24,167 nucleotides of DNA from positions 1-24,167 of the forward strand of contig DAOUJY010000119.1 of assembly GCA_034421995.1 (NCBI GenBank). Direction: 5' to 3'. A program made the translations under genes and the position numbers. The notes under the pieces are model-generated. The model worked only from the letters and a program-made list of their open reading frames with translations. It had not been told where the DNA came from and did not search any database. Of this stretch, positions 6,622 to 14,330 are shown piece after piece (positions within the stretch are counted from its first letter, which is position 1; every line of letters starts with the position of its first letter). The DNA comes from Bin87 sp034421995 (GTDB lineage: Bacteria; Chloroflexota; Dehalococcoidia; Lucifugimonadales; UBA3495).

Positions 6622-8127
6622 CTAGCTGTTTCGTCCGTAGGCGTCGGCGGCACGGAGGACCGTGGCGTCATCCCCGGTACGTCCCACCAGCATCATGCCG
6701 ATGGGCAGGCCGTCGGATGTTCCGCAGGGCACCGAGATAGCCGGGTGGCCGGTAACGTCAAAGGGGCAGGTGTTGTGGATCATTTCCAGCGCCCGGTCGG
6801 TGTACTCCTGGCGGCTGCAATCGGCCGGTGGGATCACCGTCGCCTTCATGGGCAGGGTGGGCATCACCAGCAGGTCGTACTCGTTGAGGGCCTGGTCGTA
6901 GGCGGCGGTCAGCGTCCGGGCCAGGTTCTGGGCCTTGGCGTAGTAGTAGCCGTGATAACGGTCCTGCATGTACTGTCCCATCAGGACCACCAGCTTGGTG
7001 GTTTCCGACAGATCGTCGGCGCGGCTCTGCCAGCCGTGGGCATACACGTTCTGCAACCCGGTGGTGTAGTGTCCCTTCCAGTTGGTGCCCATGCTGTTGC
7101 CGGCCACCATGAGCATCGTGGCCCCCTCCACCGCAATGGCCCGCCAGACGTGGTTGCCGTCCTTGTGCCAGGGTATTGAAACCGTGTCCACCTGCGCCCC
7201 CATGCTCTCGAAAGAGCGGGCCGCGTTCTCCACAGCCGCATCTACGTCCGCTTCAGACTCCGGCAGGCCGAAGCCCTCCCGCACGATGCCGAGGCGCAGG
7301 CCCGACACGTCGCCGGTCAACGCCTGAGAATAGGCTTGTCCAGAGAGACCGGCCCTTTGGCGCGGATCCAGCCCGTCGGAGCCGGCGATTGCTTCCAGCA
7401 TCAGAGCCACATCGGCGGCCGTCCGCGCCATCGGCCCCGTGTGGTCCAGCGTCAGTTCTATGGGGAAGACGCCGGTGTAGGGAACCAGTCCGTAGGTTGG
7501 TTTGAGGCCGTAGATGCCGCACCAACTGGCCGGTATCCTGATGGAACCGCCCTGGTCGCCGCCGATGGCCAGGTCCACCTCACCGGCCGCGACCAGCGCC
7601 GCGCTGCCGCTGGAGGAGCCGCCGGCGGTGCGGGCATGGTCGTGGGGGTTGCGCACCGGCCCGGTGTCCGAGGTATGACTTCCCCCGGAGAAGCACAGGC
7701 TTTCGCAGACCGCCTTGCCCCGTATGGAGCCACCGGCGTCGAGGATGCGGGTGACGATGGTGGCGTCCACGTCGGGAACGTAGCCCTCAAGAACGCTGGT
7801 GCCGTTCATCATGGGGACGCCGGCGACGCAGACGTTGTCCTTGATGGCGACGGTCTTGCCGGAGAGGATGCCGCCCTGGGGGCCGGTAATGTCGGTGCGC
7901 CAGTACCAGGCGCCCAGCGGGTTGTCCTCCGGCTGGGGGCGCGCCCCCGGCGACCGGGGGTGTTTGACCGGCAGGCTGGGCGCGGTAAGCTGGTCGAGCC
8001 GGGCGTAGGAGTCCAGTATGGGTTGGCTCAGCTCAACGAAGGACTCCACGTCGGCCGGCGAGGGGTTCAGGTTGTAGGACTCGGCGATTCGGAAAAACTC
8101 CGCGACGGTGGGGCGTTTTACCACCAT
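6622..8127 (-). CDS. Amidase signature family enzyme
   Basis: The 501-residue protein has the full amidase-signature core: GKTVAIKDN with catalytic Lys96, TAGGSSSGSAALVA with the cis-Ser at about 171, and GGDQGGSIRIPAS with nucleophile Ser195, followed by CGIYGLKPTYG. The 24-residue spacing of the two serines agrees with the family. Such enzymes hydrolyse amides to a carboxylate plus ammonia; a GatA role is unlikely because no gatB or gatC neighbours are present and an N-terminal extension of about 90 residues precedes the core. ATG at 8127 follows GGAGG with eight bases spacing. It is the first gene of the minus-strand operon, transcribed away from the divergent region containing a 6-3-6 palindrome. 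No signal peptide. Confidence 0.9.
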   Translation of the reverse strand: MVVKRPTVAEFFRIAESYNLNPSPADVESFVELSQPILDSYARLDQLTAPSLPVKHPRSPGARPQPEDNPLGAWYWRTDITGPQGGILSGKTVAIKDNVCVAGVPMMNGTSVLEGYVPDVDATIVTRILDAGGSIRGKAVCESLCFSGGSHTSDTGPVRNPHDHARTAGGSSSGSAALVAAGEVDLAIGGDQGGSIRIPASWCGIYGLKPTYGLVPYTGVFPIELTLDHTGPMARTAADVALMLEAIAGSDGLDPRQRAGLSGQAYSQALTGDVSGLRLGIVREGFGLPESEADVDAAVENAARSFESMGAQVDTVSIPWHKDGNHVWRAIAVEGATMLMVAGNSMGTNWKGHYTTGLQNVYAHGWQSRADDLSETTKLVVLMGQYMQDRYHGYYYAKAQNLARTLTAAYDQALNEYDLLVMPTLPMKATVIPPADCSRQEYTDRALEMIHNTCPFDVTGHPAISVPCGTSDGLPIGMMLVGRTGDDATVLRAADAYGRNS

Positions 8128-8157
8128 GATGATGACCTCCAGTTTTCATTGGACCAC

Positions 8158-8172
8158 GTATAGGGACTATAC
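8158..8172. promoter_or_regulatory. 6-3-6 perfect palindrome with -10-like boxes in a divergent region
   Basis: GTATAGGGACTATAC is a perfect inverted repeat (GTATAG/CTATAC, spacer GGA) 31 bases upstream of the amidase ATG and 90 bases upstream of the MNT-HEPN ATG. The sequence TATACT at 8168-8173 could be a -10 element for plus-strand transcription, and TATAG-type sequence reads symmetrically on the minus strand, but no convincing -35 sits at the right distance on either strand. It may be a regulator binding site controlling both directions; this is inference. Confidence 0.4.
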
Positions 8173-8261
8173 TACGCTACGCCGCTGGCGGTTCAATAAA
8201 ATGCCCATCAACTACTGGCCCGGCGCCAGGCGAGTGACGACATCGCCGGGAGACGAATCAG

Positions 8262-9053
8262 ATGCGAAATCACGACCCCAAAGCTCTGCGCATAGCGAAA
8301 GCAGTGCAACAACGTGAGCAGCCCGAACTCGTCATCCTCTTCGGCTCCCGCGCTCGGGGCGATTACGAAGAACTGCAATCGGACATCGACGTCATGCTGG
8401 TGCAGGCTACCGAACCTGACTACGCTGTCCAAAAGGCCGCCAAACATGCGGCCGACAAGGTCGCCTGGGAGACCTACGGACGGGAAGTGCCGGTGGAACT
8501 GGTGTGGAGAACCACCGCAGAGTTCCGGCACAACCGCCGGTACGTCAACAGCGTCGAGACCCACGCCGTAAAGGACGGAATAATCATGCCCAGGGATCCG
8601 AACCAGTACGGCTCGTCACAATACGAAGACGAGGACACCGAATGCTCTTACGACTGGGAGAACTACGAAATCCTCATCGAAAGAGCAGAGGCGCACCTGT
8701 CCGCTTTCCAGTCGCTGGCAAGCAACGACCAGCCCGATTTCCCAATCGGACAGCAGGCCCACTTTGCCCTGGAGTGCGGGTTGAAAGCCCTTTTGGAATC
8801 CCGACAGATTCCCTATAGCTACAACCACAGCATGGCGGACCTGTTGGGCACGCTGCGCCACTTCCACCTCGAAATGCGGGACTTTCGCTTGTCCATAGCC
8901 CCCGACATCTACGCGGCGTACGCCGGGCGCCTCGGCTACCGAGCGCGACGGCAACCACGCCTGACCGACCAGCCGGACTACCTGGAAAAGACCGTCGCCG
9001 ACGCCTGGTTCCTGATCGACATGGCCAAAGCCGCCAGAGAAGAAGCCGGCTGA
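8262..9053 (+). CDS. Fused nucleotidyltransferase (MNT)-HEPN domain protein
   Basis: The 263-residue protein joins two domains usually encoded by separate genes. Residues 20-90 form a minimal nucleotidyltransferase: VILFGSRARGDYEE followed by SDIDVMLV, i.e. the GS motif (Gly28-Ser29) and DxD (Asp41, Asp43); a third acidic position appears as Glu in VPVELVW. Residues about 145-260 form a HEPN helical bundle (QAHFALECGLKALLESR, then NHSMADLLGTL). The HEPN part lacks the canonical R-x4-6-H RNase motif as far as I can see. MNT/HEPN pairs are toxin-antitoxin modules in which MNT AMPylates the HEPN toxin; a fusion without the RNase motif could instead be a regulatory or nucleotidyl-transferring protein. 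ATG at 8262 has GGGAG at 8248-8252. It lies 51 bases before the GGT homologue. Confidence 0.82.
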   Translation: MRNHDPKALRIAKAVQQREQPELVILFGSRARGDYEELQSDIDVMLVQATEPDYAVQKAAKHAADKVAWETYGREVPVELVWRTTAEFRHNRRYVNSVETHAVKDGIIMPRDPNQYGSSQYEDEDTECSYDWENYEILIERAEAHLSAFQSLASNDQPDFPIGQQAHFALECGLKALLESRQIPYSYNHSMADLLGTLRHFHLEMRDFRLSIAPDIYAAYAGRLGYRARRQPRLTDQPDYLEKTVADAWFLIDMAKAAREEAG

Positions 9054-9104
9054 AAACACGCTGCCCGAACCGAGAACCCACTATCCCAAATATGGAGGCC
9101 CAAA

Positions 9105-10865
9105 ATGCCAGTCAAAGGAACCACGATGACCAGTTACCGTCCATTGATGCAGGGCGTCAACGGCATGGTTGCCGCCAGCCACCCCAGCGCAGCCATGGCC
9201 GGATTGGAGATTCTGAAAAAAGGCGGTAACGCGATTGACGCCGGCGTAGCCGTTGGCCTGGCGTTGAACGTCGTTCACGTTGATGATTGCAGCTTCCTGG
9301 GCGTCGCGCCCACCGTGATATACCTGGCCGACCGGAAGGAAGTCGTCACCGTTGACGGGCTGGGGGTCTGGCCCGAAGCCGCGTCGGTCGAGTACTTCCA
9401 CCAACACCACGGCGGCAAGATGCGGGGCGGCGTGATGTCGTCCCTGACGCCGGCCGCCGCCGATTCGTGGATCACGTCGCTCTCCAAGTTCGGCACGATG
9501 ACATTCGGCGAGGTGGCATCCGCGGCCATCGATCTGGCCGGCAACGGTTTCCCCATGTACCGCTACCTGGCCGGACGGTTCAAGACCGCCTTCGACCAGT
9601 ACAACGCCTACCCATCGACCGCCGATATCTACCTGCCCGGCGGTCGCGCTCCCAAGCAGGGGGAGATGTTCTACCAGAAGGACCTTGCCGCTACGCTGTC
9701 CAAAATAGCGGATTTGGAGGCGTCCAACGCCGGCAAGGGCCGGGAATCCGCGCTCAAGGCAGCCAGGGACTACATCTACACCGGCGAACTGGCGGAGAAG
9801 ATCGTGGCATTCAATCAGGAAATGGGCGGTTTGCTCACTGAAGACGACCTTGCCCGTTATCACGTCCAGGTGACTCCGCCCGTTACGGTTAACTACAAGG
9901 GATACGACGTGTATAGCACCGGGCCGTGGGGCCAGGGGCCGACATTCCCCCAGGCCCTCAAGATCCTGGAGGGGTTCGACCTGGCGGGCATGGGCCACAA
10001 TTCCCCCGAGTACATCCACACGGTGAGCCAGGCCCTGAACCTGGCCTTTGCCGACCGGGAGCAGTACGTGGGCGACCCGGATTTCGTGGACGTGCCGATA
10101 GACGAGATGATGGCAGAGGAGTATGTGGCCAAGCGCCGCTCTCTGATCGATCCCGACCTGGCCTGGCCGGGCACCCCGCCGGCGGGAGATCCCCGCAAGG
10201 TGAAGGCGACGATTGACGGCGCGCCTCAGTCTCCCAGAGAGGCGGCAACTCCGGTGGCGACAGCCGGCGTCAGCGGCGGCGGGACTTCTTACTTCGCCGT
10301 GATCGACCGGGACGGCAACATCTTCTCCTGCACTCCCAGCGAGGGCACCAAGAACGGCGGGCCGATCATCCCCGGCACCGGGCTGGCGTTCTCCCTGCGC
10401 GGAACCCAGTCCAAGCTGGTCGAAGGCCATCCGGCGGCGGTGGCCGGCGGCAAGCGGCCCCGGCTTACCCCCGCGCCGGCCCTGGTACTGCGTGACGGCG
10501 AGTCGGTGATGGCCCTGGGGGCGCACGGCGGCGACCATATTCCGCAGGGCACTCTGCAACTGCTGCTGAATGTCCTGGAATTTGGCCGCGACCCGCAAGA
10601 GGCCGTGGAGGAACCCCGCTTCTATAGCTACAACTTCCCCAGCTCCAATTGGGCGTCCCGGTATGATCCGGGAATGCTGCGGTTGGAGGGCCGTATTTCC
10701 GGCGAAGTGGCCGAGGCGCTGCAGGGGAAGGGCCACACCATCGAGCAGTATCCGGAATGGTGGGAGGGTTCGGCCCTGTACTGCGTCATCACCCGCAACC
10801 CGGATACCGGAGTGCTGCAGGGTGGCGCAGACCCGCGTTGCGAGGCCTACGCCATCGGTTACTAG
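9105..10865 (+). CDS. Gamma-glutamyltranspeptidase family protein
   Basis: The 586-residue protein is an Ntn-hydrolase of the GGT family, normally made as a proenzyme that cleaves itself before a catalytic Thr. Family marks are AASHPSAAMAGLEILKKGG (residues 23-41) with GNAIDAGVAV, the autocleavage site VSGGGTSYFAVIDRDGN with Thr394 as likely nucleophile, GTKNGGPIIPGTG, and ADPR near the end (576-579). The usual Arg that binds the gamma-glutamyl carboxylate (an R-E-x-A-P-like segment) is replaced here by VDGLGVWPEAAS (83-94), so the substrate may not be a gamma-glutamyl compound. There is no signal peptide, unlike periplasmic GGT. GGAGG at 9094-9098 sets the ATG. Its stop is only 10 bases from the end of the convergent Gfo/Idh/MocA gene. 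Confidence 0.9.
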   Translation: MPVKGTTMTSYRPLMQGVNGMVAASHPSAAMAGLEILKKGGNAIDAGVAVGLALNVVHVDDCSFLGVAPTVIYLADRKEVVTVDGLGVWPEAASVEYFHQHHGGKMRGGVMSSLTPAAADSWITSLSKFGTMTFGEVASAAIDLAGNGFPMYRYLAGRFKTAFDQYNAYPSTADIYLPGGRAPKQGEMFYQKDLAATLSKIADLEASNAGKGRESALKAARDYIYTGELAEKIVAFNQEMGGLLTEDDLARYHVQVTPPVTVNYKGYDVYSTGPWGQGPTFPQALKILEGFDLAGMGHNSPEYIHTVSQALNLAFADREQYVGDPDFVDVPIDEMMAEEYVAKRRSLIDPDLAWPGTPPAGDPRKVKATIDGAPQSPREAATPVATAGVSGGGTSYFAVIDRDGNIFSCTPSEGTKNGGPIIPGTGLAFSLRGTQSKLVEGHPAAVAGGKRPRLTPAPALVLRDGESVMALGAHGGDHIPQGTLQLLLNVLEFGRDPQEAVEEPRFYSYNFPSSNWASRYDPGMLRLEGRISGEVAEALQGKGHTIEQYPEWWEGSALYCVITRNPDTGVLQGGADPRCEAYAIGY

Positions 10866-10875
10866 TCCTGGCGCG

Positions 10876-11973
10876 TCAGTCCACCGCGAGTTCCCGGCCG
10901 GCGTCGGACGCTTGCTTGACGGCGTCAAGGAAACGATGCAGGCCAACAGCGGTATCGAAGGTCGGGGCGTGGTTCTGCCCCGACCTGATCGCCTCCGCGA
11001 ACCGGGCGTACAGCTGCCCCACGTTGAACGGGTCGCCGCGAGGGAAGTCATCGGGGACGTACACGAAACGGTCGGGGATGGTCAGATCTTCCAACTGGTG
11101 GCTGCCCTGAGCGCCCTGCACGCGCAGCATCTCGCCCCGTTGGGATGAGACGCTACCAGTGACGACCAGGGTGCCTTCCCGCCCGAAAATCTCCATGCGA
11201 TAGCCGGTGCCGGCCCAGGGGACGGCCCCAACGTGAACCGAGGCCGCCGCGCCGCGCTCCAGCTGTCCGGACACCCGCACGTTGTCCGGGGAGGTGGTAT
11301 CCACGTAACGCTGGGTATCGGTCTCGTACCATTGCGGCACCTGGGTCGATACCATGCACGCCACCCGTTTGAAGTCGCCGGCCACGAAGCGCAGGGCGTC
11401 GATGACGTGGCCGGTGGCGATGGTCAGGGTGTTGGCGCCCATGCCAGGGTCGCGCTGCCAGGTGCCGCCGGAAGCGCGGTTCAGCGGCCCGTCGCGGAAA
11501 GTATTGACCGTGCAGGTCAGCATCTCGCCCACGTAGCCGGTGTCAATCAGATCCTTGACGTACAGCAGCGCGGGGCTGACGCGGGATTGCAGACCCACCG
11601 CCGTCTGCACGCCTCTGGATCGCGCCAGGGCCGCCAGCTCCTCGGCTTCGGCGGTATTGCGGCCCAACGGCCACTCCGTCAGGACGTGCTTGCCGGCTTC
11701 GATGGCGGCTTTCGTCGGCTCATAGTGGGACGGCACCCGCACCACCACGGCCACGGCGTCGATTTCCGGCGACGACGCCATTTCGTTGAAATCGTGAAAG
11801 GCGAGCTTGGCGCCGAAAGCCTGCCTCGCCTCTTCTGCGCTCTCGGGCCGGGTGGTGCAGACGGCGGTCATCTCCACATCAGGACTCGCCAGCAGCGCCG
11901 GAAAGTGCGACTGGCCCGACCAGGTGGAGTTGACGTTGGCCCCTACAAAACCCAAGCGAATTTTGTCTGGCAT
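10876..11973 (-). CDS. Gfo/Idh/MocA family NAD(P)-dependent oxidoreductase
   Basis: From the ATG at 11973 the protein is 365 residues. It begins MPDKIRLGFVGANVNS, a Rossmann nucleotide-binding strand-turn, and has IDAVAVVVRVPSHYEPTKAAIEAGKHVLTEWPLG (71-104). The family EKP motif is EWP here (Glu100-Trp101-Pro102), so the Lys that normally contacts the cofactor is replaced by Trp. His189 (IATGHVID) is at the usual catalytic-His region. Members oxidise sugars, inositols or related alcohols. The frame is open upstream to 12138 but that part overlaps the LLM gene and is not family-like; AGGAG (complement of 11982-11986) supports the internal ATG. It is cotranscribed with the LLM gene: the SD overlaps that gene's stop codon. 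Confidence 0.88.
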   Translation of the reverse strand: MPDKIRLGFVGANVNSTWSGQSHFPALLASPDVEMTAVCTTRPESAEEARQAFGAKLAFHDFNEMASSPEIDAVAVVVRVPSHYEPTKAAIEAGKHVLTEWPLGRNTAEAEELAALARSRGVQTAVGLQSRVSPALLYVKDLIDTGYVGEMLTCTVNTFRDGPLNRASGGTWQRDPGMGANTLTIATGHVIDALRFVAGDFKRVACMVSTQVPQWYETDTQRYVDTTSPDNVRVSGQLERGAAASVHVGAVPWAGTGYRMEIFGREGTLVVTGSVSSQRGEMLRVQGAQGSHQLEDLTIPDRFVYVPDDFPRGDPFNVGQLYARFAEAIRSGQNHAPTFDTAVGLHRFLDAVKQASDAGRELAVD

Positions 11974-11980
11974 GATGAGG

Positions 11981-11986
11981 ACTCCT
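11981..11986 (-). promoter_or_regulatory. Shine-Dalgarno overlapping the upstream stop codon
   Basis: The minus strand reads AGGAGT here, followed by seven bases and the ATG of the Gfo/Idh/MocA gene. The upstream LLM gene's TAG (complement of 11985-11987) overlaps the SD, so the two genes are likely translationally coupled. This also decides the start of the downstream gene. Confidence 0.7.
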
Positions 11987-13118
11987 ATTCCAGGGACGCG
12001 GGATTTATTGGCGTGGGCATGGCCTGCACCGCCGGGAGGACTTTTTCGGCAAAGAGTTTGAGGCTTTTCTCGGCCTTGCCCCGGGGCATCCCGCCGTAAA
12101 ACATATGGATCACCAACTTCTCCAGGCTGATGGTCCACTGCAAGGTCCTGATTTTTTCGATGATCTCGTCCGGCGTGCCGATGGGCTGGGTGGCGCGGCG
12201 TGCGGAATAGCTGGCATCGGCGGTGCCGACGTCGGCCTGCTGGCGGATCAGGTATTCCTCGTAGCCGCTGATACCCTCATAGCCCGGATTGTTCCACTCG
12301 AAGTAGTGATGCTGGGCCGCCATGAGCTGGTTGTGGAAGTAAGTCCACCCCTCTTCGGCTTCATCTTCGGTCTCGGCGCAGTACATCCACAATAGAGTTG
12401 TGGGCTGGTCCGGCGGAAGGCCGAGTTCTTTGCGGATCCGGTTGAAACGGCGCACCTTGTCGGTCATCTCGTCCACGTCGTCGCCGGCGACGAACATCTG
12501 CCCAAGCCCGTTTTCGGCGGCCATTCTTGCCGACGCTTCGGTGGTGAAGGCGACCTTGATGTCGCGCGTCAATTCGCCCTTGTGACGGGCCTGAGGCCGG
12601 ATAGTGGTCGGCGGGATGTCGTACACATTGCCTCGGAACTCGAAGCGTTCCGCGCCGTCGGCGGCCCTGATGGCGTTGATCACGTCGTAGAAATACTTGT
12701 GCGATTCGCCTATCGGGTAACCCAGGGAGGCATACTCGTGGGGCGCGATCCCCCGTCCGATCCCGAGATGCAGCCGACGGCCTCTCAGGAGTATGTCGAG
12801 CATGGAGAGCTCGGAAGCCAGCCGGACCGGGTTCCACCACGGAGCGACGACCACCGCCGTACCCACATCGACCCGGCTGGTGCGGCCGGCCCAGTAGGCC
12901 AGATATTGCAACGGATTGGGCTGCATCGAGTACGCGGAGCCGTAGTGCTCGGTTGCCCAGATCGAGTCAAACCCCAACGGTTCGACCAGTTCACCCATGT
13001 AAAGGGTGTTATCCATGTTTTCGGCGTCCGCCACCGCCGGCGGGCGGTCGTATTCTTCCTTCAACAGGCGTTCCCAATCACCTTGGTTGTAGCCGGTGAC
13101 CATCACTCCACAGTGCAT
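11985..13118 (-). CDS. LLM-class (luciferase-like) flavin-dependent monooxygenase
   Basis: The 377-residue protein is a second luciferase-like flavoenzyme, clearly diverged from the one at 4667-5716. It has the family signature LVEPLGFDSIWATEHYG (residues 44-60), RVDVGTAVVVAPWWNP, MLDILLRGRRLHLGIGRG, and a C-terminal IGTPDEIIEKIRTL segment. It differs in the N-terminus (MHCGVMVTGYNQGDW) and in longer insertions, including a Tyr-rich stretch around EGWTYFHNQLMAAQHHYFEW. It needs reduced FMN from an unseen reductase. ATG at 13118 follows AGGAGG with nine bases spacing. It forms a two-gene operon with the Gfo/Idh/MocA dehydrogenase, suggesting sequential oxidation steps on one unknown substrate. 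Confidence 0.9.
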   Translation of the reverse strand: MHCGVMVTGYNQGDWERLLKEEYDRPPAVADAENMDNTLYMGELVEPLGFDSIWATEHYGSAYSMQPNPLQYLAYWAGRTSRVDVGTAVVVAPWWNPVRLASELSMLDILLRGRRLHLGIGRGIAPHEYASLGYPIGESHKYFYDVINAIRAADGAERFEFRGNVYDIPPTTIRPQARHKGELTRDIKVAFTTEASARMAAENGLGQMFVAGDDVDEMTDKVRRFNRIRKELGLPPDQPTTLLWMYCAETEDEAEEGWTYFHNQLMAAQHHYFEWNNPGYEGISGYEEYLIRQQADVGTADASYSARRATQPIGTPDEIIEKIRTLQWTISLEKLVIHMFYGGMPRGKAEKSLKLFAEKVLPAVQAMPTPINPASLE

Positions 13119-13415
13119 ACGTGTGTTCCTCCTGCGGGTTCACTTGCTCAGCCCAGGCGCGATTATCTTCCGATACGATAATGCGCCGTGTCAGTATAAC
13201 CGTTCATCGGGGCCGGCATTGGAATCCGGCCCAGACCGCCAGCGCAATTGCATTACAAATGATCCCACCCGTCGCTCCGGCGAAAGCCGGAGTCCAGAGG
13301 CCGAAAAGATTAACAGTCGGCAACGAAACCAGTGCATCGGATTCCTGGATTCCGGCTTTCGCCGGAATGACGAGCCTGGGCTCGACCAAATGCGATTACC
13401 TTGTCCCGACCGCCT
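13119..13415. other. Intergenic region with inverted hairpin repeats and possible promoter for the LLM operon
   Basis: Nearly 300 bases without a gene. The minus strand carries TATACT (complement of 13193-13198) about 75 bases before the LLM start; no good -35 is seen, so promoter status is weak. The part from 13271 to 13371 is a pair of dispersed hairpins listed separately. I see nothing coding here. Confidence 0.5.
13271..13371. repeat. Inverted pair of dispersed hairpin repeats
   Basis: A 27-base unit at 13271-13297 (stem CTCCGGC/GCCGGAG, GAAA loop, 13275-13292) recurs inverted at 13345-13371 (stem ATTCCGGC/GCCGGAAT, TTTC loop, 13349-13368). Comparing one with the reverse complement of the other gives 24 identities in 27. 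They are separated by 47 bases, so the DNA could form two small hairpins or one large one. The same family occurs at 666-692 and 1546-1577. The pair lies between the 3' end of the MBL-fold gene and the LLM operon. Confidence 0.7.
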
Positions 13416-14276
13416 TTACAGCGAGATTCGCATGAGCTCTTCCGAAAATACTATCTCACCGTCGTAGATCCGGCTGATGTCGCCGATGCCCTGCTCCATG
13501 GGGCCGTGGGCGGAGAGATGCGGGCCGATGTGTACCAGCACCAGTTTTTTCACCCCGGCGGCCTGGGCCATGCGGGCTGCGCCGGTGGTGCCGCACTGTC
13601 CGGTGTACTCGCCGTTGGCGTCCATCACCGCCTGGTCGTCCCAGCACATGCAAAGCATCATGTCCGCTTCCCGGGCGAGCTTGATCACCGAGTCGCAGGG
13701 TTGCGTGTCGCCGGTGAATATAACGCTGCCATCGGCGGAATCCACCCGGTAGGCCAGTGAGTCGAGATAGGGCTGCACGTGCTCGGCGGGCGCGGCGGTT
13801 ACCTCCCAATCCGGGCCGCTGAACACCTTGCCCGGCCCAACGTCCCGTGCCGATACCGACGGGGCCGGCCGGGGGAGCGTGCCGCCGCGATTGACAAAAA
13901 CCTGCTGGCTGAGGGGGTGGTTCACCCGCGCCTTCCAGTCGTGAGCGAACAGCCCGTTTTCGCCCAGAATGCCCTCGGTGATCTTCTCGGTCAGGTCGGG
14001 ACCGAAAACCTGGAGTTGGTTCTCCTTGCCGATGCTCTGGTCCCACCGGCAGAGGAGGAAGCAGGGATAGTCGATATCGTGGTCAAAATGGTGGTGGGTG
14101 AAAAAGAGGTAATCGACCTGGGTGGGGAACAACCCGGCCTTCACCAGCTTATGCGTGGCGGCCGGCCCGCAGTCGAACATCAGGAGTTGGTCGCCGAGTT
14201 TGAGCACGTGGGAACTTCCGAAGCGGGTGGGCGTGGGGGTAGGCGTTCCGGCGCCCAGGGTGTAGATCTCAGCCAT
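13416..14276 (-). CDS. Metallo-beta-lactamase fold hydrolase (RNase Z/arylsulfatase-like branch)
   Basis: From the ATG at 14276 the protein has 286 residues. It carries the MBL metal motif THHHFDHD (HxHxDH; His61, His63, Asp65, His66), a further His166 (AEHVQPY), the bridging Asp190 in VIFTGDTQP, and His249 in VLVHIGPH. The order and the N-terminal YTLGAGTPTP...GSSHVLKLGDQLLMFDCGP resemble the RNase Z-like and arylsulfatase-like group. It is probably not tRNA RNase Z itself because I do not see a long exosite arm. The open frame extends upstream to 14354, but that part comes from repeat sequence; AAGGA five bases before ATG supports the chosen start. It is divergent from the amidohydrolase gene. 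Small-molecule hydrolase is the safest call. Confidence 0.87.
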   Translation of the reverse strand: MAEIYTLGAGTPTPTPTRFGSSHVLKLGDQLLMFDCGPAATHKLVKAGLFPTQVDYLFFTHHHFDHDIDYPCFLLCRWDQSIGKENQLQVFGPDLTEKITEGILGENGLFAHDWKARVNHPLSQQVFVNRGGTLPRPAPSVSARDVGPGKVFSGPDWEVTAAPAEHVQPYLDSLAYRVDSADGSVIFTGDTQPCDSVIKLAREADMMLCMCWDDQAVMDANGEYTGQCGTTGAARMAQAAGVKKLVLVHIGPHLSAHGPMEQGIGDISRIYDGEIVFSEELMRISL

Positions 14277-14330
14277 TTTTGTCCTTACCTTGCTTGGCGT
14301 GATTGTCAGAATCAGGATAGCCAGGATTAT

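Noticed and set aside
9081..11051. Long minus-strand open frame (656 codons) opposite the GGT gene
   Set aside because: It is antisense to a clear GGT homologue with intact catalytic motifs; its translation is Gly/Arg/His-rich with no domain, a by-product of high GC codon bias.
11974..12138. 55-residue N-terminal extension of the Gfo/Idh/MocA protein
   Set aside because: It overlaps the LLM gene, is not family-like, and a good SD precedes the ATG at 11973.
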